From the NCBI GenBank assembly GCA_034435395.1, contig DAOTXK010000139.1, positions 1-5,377 of the forward strand: a DNA stretch of 5,377 nt. Direction: 5' to 3'. Source of the DNA: DAOTXK01 sp034435395. Lineage in GTDB: Bacteria > Chloroflexota > Anaerolineae > Aggregatilineales > Ch27. Under the pieces are notes generated by a model. The model was not told where the DNA came from and ran no database searches. It saw only the letters and a program-made list of their open reading frames with translations. Both the position numbers and the translations under genes were made by a program. Each line of letters opens with the position of its first letter. Within the stretch, counting starts at the first letter, position 1. Shown here piece by piece: positions 1-5,377 of the stretch.

Positions 1-975
1 GGGGCCCCCCGGCCCATGTTGCCGGAGGCGTTCGGGCGGGTAGGCCCGGCGGAGGTGCGGGCCCGCTATGCTGTGAGCTGCCCCGACTGCGACGACCGGG
101 AGGGCCTGGTCTACCTGGGGCAGACGGCGCGCGGCACCCCGGCCTGGATGAACCGACGGTTTGTGGAAGCCGATCTGCGCCTTGTGGTCGGCAACATCGA
201 GCCGCACCAGTTCATGGGTTTTTCCGGCGGCGTAAAAAGCGCGGCCATCGGCCTCGCCGGACGCGACACGATCAATCGCAACCACGCCATGCTGACCGAG
301 CCGGGCGCGCGGTTGGGGGAGTATGAAAACAATCCGCCTCGCCAGGATGTTGAGGCCATCGGGCGGATGGCCGGCGTTCACTGGGCGCTGAACGCGATCA
401 TTAACCGGCAGAAACAGATCGTGGCTGCGGTGGCGGGGCAACCCCGCGCCGTGATGGAGGCGGGCATCCCGCTGGCGCGGCAGCACTGCCAGGTGACGGT
501 CCGTGAACCATACGACCTGGTGATCGCCTCGCCGGGTGGGTATCCCAAAGACCTGAACCTGTACCAGGCGCAGAAGGCGCTGGCCCACGCGGCCCTGATC
601 ACCAAACCCGGCGGCACCGTGATCCTGGTGGCGGCGTGCCCGGAAGGGGTGGGGAGCCGGAGTTACGAGCAGTGGATGCTGGAGAGGCCGATGGGCAGTT
701 ACCAGGAGGTGTGTGAGCGGTTCGCGCAGGAGGGTTTCCGCGTGGGGCCGCACAAGGCGTTCCTGGTGGCCCGCGATGGGTCCCGGGCGCGGGTGCTGCT
801 GGTCTCCGAGATGGAACCGGGCCTGGTGCGCCGTCTGTTGCTGACCCCGGTGGCGAGTCTGGAAGAAGCGCTGTCCCTGGCGCTGGCGGACCTGCCAGCG
901 GAGGCGCGCTTGGCCATCCTGCCAGCGGCCAGCGCCACCGTGCCGGTGCTGCGCGACACCGCGATGGCTGAATAA
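1..975 (+). CDS. larA: LarA-family nickel-dependent 2-hydroxyacid racemase, 5'-truncated
   Basis: Frame 1 is open from the window edge to TAA at 973-975, giving 324 residues of a protein that is usually about 420-430 aa; the missing part should hold the DxTRP substrate motif. LarA proteins use the nickel-pincer nucleotide (NPN) to racemise lactate or related 2-hydroxy acids in the cytoplasm. Counting from base 1, I see GNIEPH ending at His69 (Lp His174, catalytic), SGGVK ending at Lys79 (Lp Lys184, cofactor tether), NH at His95 (Lp His200, nickel ligand), and PGGYPKDLNLYQAQK with Gln189 and Lys192 (Lp Gln295/Lys298). Lp numbering is Lactiplantibacillus plantarum LarA, aligned from memory. The usual HRP segment reads GAPRPM here, so catalytic His108 appears as Pro3. 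The C-terminus has normal length. No larB, larC or larE is visible. Family assignment is firm; lactate as the substrate is not, because the superfamily acts on many hydroxy acids. Confidence 0.9.
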   Translation, partial: GAPRPMLPEAFGRVGPAEVRARYAVSCPDCDDREGLVYLGQTARGTPAWMNRRFVEADLRLVVGNIEPHQFMGFSGGVKSAAIGLAGRDTINRNHAMLTEPGARLGEYENNPPRQDVEAIGRMAGVHWALNAIINRQKQIVAAVAGQPRAVMEAGIPLARQHCQVTVREPYDLVIASPGGYPKDLNLYQAQKALAHAALITKPGGTVILVAACPEGVGSRSYEQWMLERPMGSYQEVCERFAQEGFRVGPHKAFLVARDGSRARVLLVSEMEPGLVRRLLLTPVASLEEALSLALADLPAEARLAILPAASATVPVLRDTAMAE

Positions 976-1008
976 GGCCCTGGCCCCTGTTTCCAAGGAG
1001 GAGGAAGG

Positions 1009-1031
1009 TTCCCATCGCCGGAAGGCGGGAA
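1009..1031. other. Stem-loop with GGAA tetraloop after larA
   Basis: TTCC (1009-1012) pairs with GGAA (1028-1031), and CGCC (1016-1019) pairs with GGCG (1024-1027), with a CAT bulge (1013-1015) on the 5' side and a GGAA loop (GNRA type). It lies 33 bp after the larA stop and is followed by AAAGCAG, not a T-run, so it is not a canonical intrinsic terminator on the plus strand. It could protect the larA 3' end from exonucleases. Function is inferred from position only. Confidence 0.3.
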
Positions 1032-1066
1032 AAGCAGACCTCGTCCGGCGCGAGCAGCGATTGGCG

Positions 1067-1093
1067 GCGGCGACAATACATTTTTTTCGCCGC
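1067..1093. other. 7-bp dyad GCGGCGA/TCGCCGC with T-rich loop
   Basis: GCGGCGA (1067-1073) is a perfect inverted repeat of TCGCCGC (1087-1093). The 13-nt spacer contains most of a run of seven T (1081-1087). Because the T-run sits mainly in the loop and not after the stem, this does not read as a standard terminator. It may be a weak protein-binding dyad or a chance structure in GC-rich DNA. Confidence 0.3.
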
Positions 1094-1135
1094 AGGAGGC
1101 CCCACAGTCGAGCTGGATAGCTGGCGAGGGTCGAT

Positions 1136-1161
1136 GCGGTTCACCCCCACGAGAGGAGGGA
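1136..1161. repeat. 26-bp imperfect direct repeat, copy 1
   Basis: This copy starts GCGGTTCACCCCCACG and matches the copy at 1218-1243 at 22 of 26 positions by my alignment. The two copies frame the 14-bp tandem array between them, so the whole block 1136-1243 looks like one composite element. No coding frame runs through it convincingly. Confidence 0.6.
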
Positions 1162-1167
1162 CATCGT

Positions 1168-1220
1168 AGCGGCGAGCGACCAGCGGCGAGCAACCAGCGG
1201 CGAGCGACCAGCGGCAAGCG
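1168..1220. repeat. 14-bp tandem repeat, about 3.8 copies
   Basis: The unit AGCGGCGAGCGACC begins at 1168, 1182, 1196 and 1210. Copies 1 and 3 are identical, copy 2 has one change (CAACC for CGACC), and copy 4 degrades after AGCGGCAAGCG. The period of 14 is not a multiple of three, which argues against coding, and the array lies between two direct repeats. It is most likely a slippage-prone minisatellite; regulatory use is not shown. Confidence 0.75.
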
Positions 1221-1243
1221 GTTCATCCCCACGGGAGGGGAGA
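1218..1243. repeat. 26-bp imperfect direct repeat, copy 2
   Basis: This copy starts GCGGTTCATCCCCACG. Unlike copy 1 it contains a neat inner dyad, TCCCC (1226-1230) with GGGGA (1237-1241) and a 6-nt loop. The start-to-start distance to copy 1 is 82 bp. Its first bases coincide with the end of the tandem array. Confidence 0.6.
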
Positions 1244-1338
1244 GCTGTTATCCTTCCGTCCCATTACAGCACAAATATTCTATTTTGGCAGTTTGAATCT
1301 GCAAACAAAACGGGGCGGCGTCCTGGGCGGTGGATGTC

Positions 1339-1367
1339 TGATCTGGCCACCAAGGCCACCATGATCA
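1339..1367. other. Two-part dyad TGATC-TGGCC / GGCCA-GATCA
   Basis: TGATC (1339-1343) pairs with GATCA (1363-1367), and TGGCC (1344-1348) pairs with GGCCA (1354-1358), around an ACCAA loop with a 4-nt CCAT bulge. It lies about 80-110 bp upstream of the -35 element of the mannosidase promoter. It could be a binding site for a regulator or a folded RNA; neither is shown by the sequence alone. Confidence 0.35.
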
Positions 1368-1398
1368 CCAGGGTTCCCAAAATAAGAATAAGGTAGCA

Positions 1399-1415
1399 GG
1401 AAAAACGGTGTTTCC
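1399..1415. other. Dyad GGAAA-N7-TTTCC upstream of promoter
   Basis: GGAAA (1399-1403) and TTTCC (1411-1415) form a 5-bp inverted repeat with a 7-nt spacer. An alternative overlapping pairing is ACGG (1405-1408) with CCGT (1414-1417). The centre lies about 40 bp upstream of the -35 box, a distance where an activator site could sit. Five-base arms arise by chance often, so confidence is low. Confidence 0.2.
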
Positions 1416-1442
1416 GTCGAAAATGAATCACCGCAGGCGGCT

Positions 1443-1463
1443 ATCGGTTGGATATCCGATCGG
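1443..1463. promoter_or_regulatory. Dyads overlapping the -35 box, possible operator
   Basis: ATCGG (1443-1447) is inverted as CCGAT (1456-1460) with 8 bp between, and the spacer holds most of the -35 hexamer. GGATATCC (1450-1457) and CCGATCGG (1456-1463) are also perfect palindromes. A repressor bound here would block polymerase, which would suit an inducible sugar-use gene. Binding is inferred from dyad symmetry and position only. Confidence 0.35.
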
Positions 1464-1476
1464 GGGACGCTATAAT
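1448..1476 (+). promoter_or_regulatory. Sigma70-type promoter of the mannosidase gene
   Basis: The -35 element is TTGGAT (1448-1453) and the -10 element is a perfect TATAAT (1471-1476), with an ideal 17-bp spacer. Transcription should start near 1482-1484. It points toward the mannosidase and lies in the AT-richer part of the intergenic region. This is the best promoter match I can find in the window and implies that the mannosidase is transcribed separately from larA. Confidence 0.7.
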
Positions 1477-1479
1477 CGC

Positions 1480-1496
1480 GCGCTGTTAGCCAGCGC
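1480..1496 (+). promoter_or_regulatory. Perfect 6-bp stem-loop at the predicted transcript 5' end
   Basis: GCGCTG (1480-1485) pairs perfectly with CAGCGC (1491-1496) around a TTAGC loop. It begins three bases after the -10 box and spans the predicted start site. As DNA it could be an operator; as RNA it would stabilise the 5' end or form the first arm of a leader switch. The CAGCG arm recurs at 1533-1537, so CGCTG (1481-1485) has two possible partners. Confidence 0.4.
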
Positions 1497-1529
1497 TTCT
1501 GATGTGAACATGCCGAATCAGGCCCTTTT

Positions 1530-1551
1530 CCCCAGCGGGGCAACGCTTTTT
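1530..1551 (+). promoter_or_regulatory. Competing hairpins before a T5 run, possible attenuator
   Basis: CCCC (1530-1533) can pair with GGGG (1537-1540) across an AGC loop. Alternatively AGCG (1534-1537) can pair with CGCT (1544-1547), directly followed by the T-run at 1547-1551. The two pairings share G1537 and exclude each other. A 4-bp stem is short for an intrinsic terminator, so this is a tentative attenuator only. Confidence 0.25.
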
Positions 1552-1553
1552 AG

Positions 1554-1571
1554 TCTGGAAAAAAGTCCAGA
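1554..1571 (+). promoter_or_regulatory. Leader stem-loop TCTGGA/TCCAGA
   Basis: TCTGGA (1554-1559) is a perfect inverted repeat of TCCAGA (1566-1571) with an AAAAAG loop. It lies in the predicted 5' UTR of the mannosidase. Further downstream CTCCGG (1577-1582) can pair with CCGGAG (1609-1614), and TCTGG (1659-1663) with CCAGA (1678-1682). I do not recognise a known riboswitch class in this leader. Confidence 0.35.
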
Positions 1572-1705
1572 AGAGCCTCCGGGGCTATATGCCGCCGGGA
1601 TCAGGCTGCCGGAGTTGAGGCATCCCCGTCTGGCAATCGACGCGGGAGCTGATGTTCCTCTGGGGCACCGGCTGGGGCCAGACATCCGTGACGCCATAGG
1701 TCGAT

Positions 1706-1714
1706 GGAGGAGGT
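1706..1714 (+). promoter_or_regulatory. Strong ribosome binding site that favours the TTG start
   Basis: GGAGGAGGT contains a perfect AGGAGGT (1708-1714), and its GGAGG core (1709-1713) ends five bases before TTG at 1719. For the alternative ATG at 1704 this purine run would lie inside the coding sequence, and only a weak AGG (1698-1700) precedes it. The site therefore argues for initiation at TTG 1719. Confidence 0.65.
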
Positions 1715-1718
1715 CGTC

Positions 1719-4880
<3,162 letters not shown>

Positions 4881-4886
4881 CGGTGG

Positions 4887-4923
4887 AACCAGCCCGGTTG
4901 CCTCCAGGGACGCCGGGCTGGTT
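4887..4923. terminator. Bidirectional intrinsic terminator between convergent genes
   Basis: AACCAGCCCGG (4887-4897) is a perfect inverted repeat of CCGGGCTGGTT (4913-4923), an 11-bp GC-rich stem with a 15-nt loop. It begins six bases after the mannosidase stop, and the stem is followed by only a short T tail on either strand (TTT at 4922-4924 on plus). Its place between two converging genes suggests that it ends transcription from both. The short T tract lowers certainty about efficiency. Confidence 0.75.
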
Positions 4924-4963
4924 TGATCGGGGCGGTCGGCAGAGCGTCAAGCTCAGGCCTGGC

Positions 4964-5377
4964 TCACTCGCTGTATAGAAGCTCTTCCTGGTTGAGTTGG
5001 TCCCGCTGGTAGGGATAAGGCTCCGGCACGCGGGTCGGCGATGGCACGTCAGTGGGCGTGGGCGGCGGCGGACCATCCTCGCGTCGGACCCAGATCATGG
5101 GCGCTAGGTCCGGGGAGGCCAGGGGGATGCCGTCAGCGTCCAGCGGGATCACCCGCAGGAAATAACCCCAGCCCGGCGGGGGACGGCTGATCATGGGGTC
5201 CAGCGGCAGGTCGTAGGTCGTGAGGGCCGTGGTGTAGCTGGCTGAAAAGCCGGTGAGGTTGGTGGTATCCGGCAGGACATCCAGTCGATAGCTGCTCGCA
5301 TTGGGCGTGGCGGTCCAGATCACCTGGTGCGACCCGCCGCCGACGAGGGTGGTCCCGCTTGCCGGGCGGGTGATCTG
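4964..5377 (-). CDS. C-terminal end of an Ig/FN3-like surface or secreted protein, 5'-truncated
   Basis: The minus frame is open from the window edge to TGA (4964-4966), giving 137 residues with no start required inside the window. Counting from the edge, residues 1-97 resemble one Ig/fibronectin-III-like beta-sandwich: it opens with ITRPASGTTLVGGGSHQVIW, followed by ASSYRLDVLPD and a YFLRVIPLDADG strand pair, and closes with APMIWV. Residues 102-120 form a Pro/Thr-rich linker (PPPPTPTDVPSPT), and the protein ends in a polar, acidic tail, NQEELLYSE. There is no LPxTG motif or C-terminal membrane helix in view. Such domains usually occur in exported, repeat-containing envelope proteins; export itself cannot be seen because the N-terminus is missing. 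A GTG at 5323 could be called as a start, but the domain clearly continues upstream of it. The gene converges on the mannosidase, so shared regulation is unlikely. Confidence 0.75.
   Translation of the reverse strand, partial: QITRPASGTTLVGGGSHQVIWTATPNASSYRLDVLPDTTNLTGFSASYTTALTTYDLPLDPMISRPPPGWGYFLRVIPLDADGIPLASPDLAPMIWVRREDGPPPPTPTDVPSPTRVPEPYPYQRDQLNQEELLYSE

Larger units (their letters stand above)
976..1703. other. 728-bp intergenic region without a convincing gene
   Basis: I find no recognisable protein or stable RNA gene here. Open frames on both strands have no family-like motifs and no good ribosome binding sites. The first half (976-1260) is GC-rich and carries the tandem and direct repeats. 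The stretch 1261-1430 is clearly more AT-rich than its surroundings and contains several short dyads. From 1448 a sigma70-type promoter and the leader of the downstream mannosidase occupy the rest. The individual elements are listed separately. Confidence 0.7.

Noticed and set aside
994..1008. Strong Shine-Dalgarno-like run AAGGAGGAGGAAGG after larA
   Set aside because: No ATG, GTG or TTG follows at a usable distance with an open frame of any length.
599..1232. Long minus-strand frames overlapping the 3' end of larA
   Set aside because: They are Pro/Arg/Ala-rich shadow translations of GC-rich DNA with no motif, and they conflict with the well-supported larA frame.
1136..1243. CRISPR-like repeats (GGTTCATCCCCACG resembles some type I-E repeats)
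   Set aside because: There are only two degenerate copies 82 bp apart, only one has a good inner palindrome, and the space between them is filled by a 14-bp tandem array, not a unique spacer. No cas gene is present.
1271..1302. Weak minus-strand promoter-like pair (TTTGCA-17-TAGAAT)
   Set aside because: The -35 match is poor (4/6), and there is no credible gene downstream on the minus strand; it would run into the 3' end of larA.
1280..1543. 87-codon minus-strand frame in the intergenic region
   Set aside because: It needs a TTG start with no convincing ribosome binding site, crosses the mannosidase promoter, and has no recognisable domain.

Overview
This window looks like high-GC bacterial chromosome. 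My best guess is a Chloroflexota (Anaerolineae-like) organism. That guess rests on the GC-rich third codon positions, the Ams1-type GH38 mannosidase, and the Pro/Thr-rich 'PTPT' tail on a surface-type protein. It is a style argument, not a proof. Nothing here looks phage-borne, and I see no insertion sequence, tRNA, rRNA or convincing CRISPR array.

Layout. Bases 1-975 (+) hold the C-terminal three quarters of a LarA-family (nickel-pincer lactate racemase / DUF2088) protein whose 5' end lies outside the window. Bases 976-1703 contain no convincing gene. They hold a 14-bp tandem repeat framed by a 26-bp imperfect direct repeat, several dyads, a clear sigma70-type promoter (TTGGAT-17-TATAAT, 1448-1476) and a leader of roughly 235 nt with several possible hairpins. 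Bases 1719-4880 (+) hold a full-length GH38 alpha-mannosidase of about 1053 aa with all four expected metal/catalytic residues. It probably starts at a TTG behind a perfect AGGAGGT, not at the ATG at 1704. Bases 4887-4923 form an 11-bp perfect stem-loop that probably ends transcription from both sides. Bases 4964-5377 (-) hold the C-terminal end of a convergent Ig/FN3-like surface or secreted protein with a Pro/Thr-rich tail.

The genes do not form an obvious pathway. The mannosidase appears to be transcribed alone from its own promoter and would trim alpha-mannosides in the cytoplasm. The LarA homologue is a separate unit that interconverts a 2-hydroxy acid. The third gene belongs to the opposite-strand neighbourhood. 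I did not find a clearly new system. The points most worth a second look are the Pro codon where LarA normally has catalytic His108, and the mannosidase leader with its mutually exclusive pairings and an in-leader reading frame that overlaps the TTG start as TTGA.
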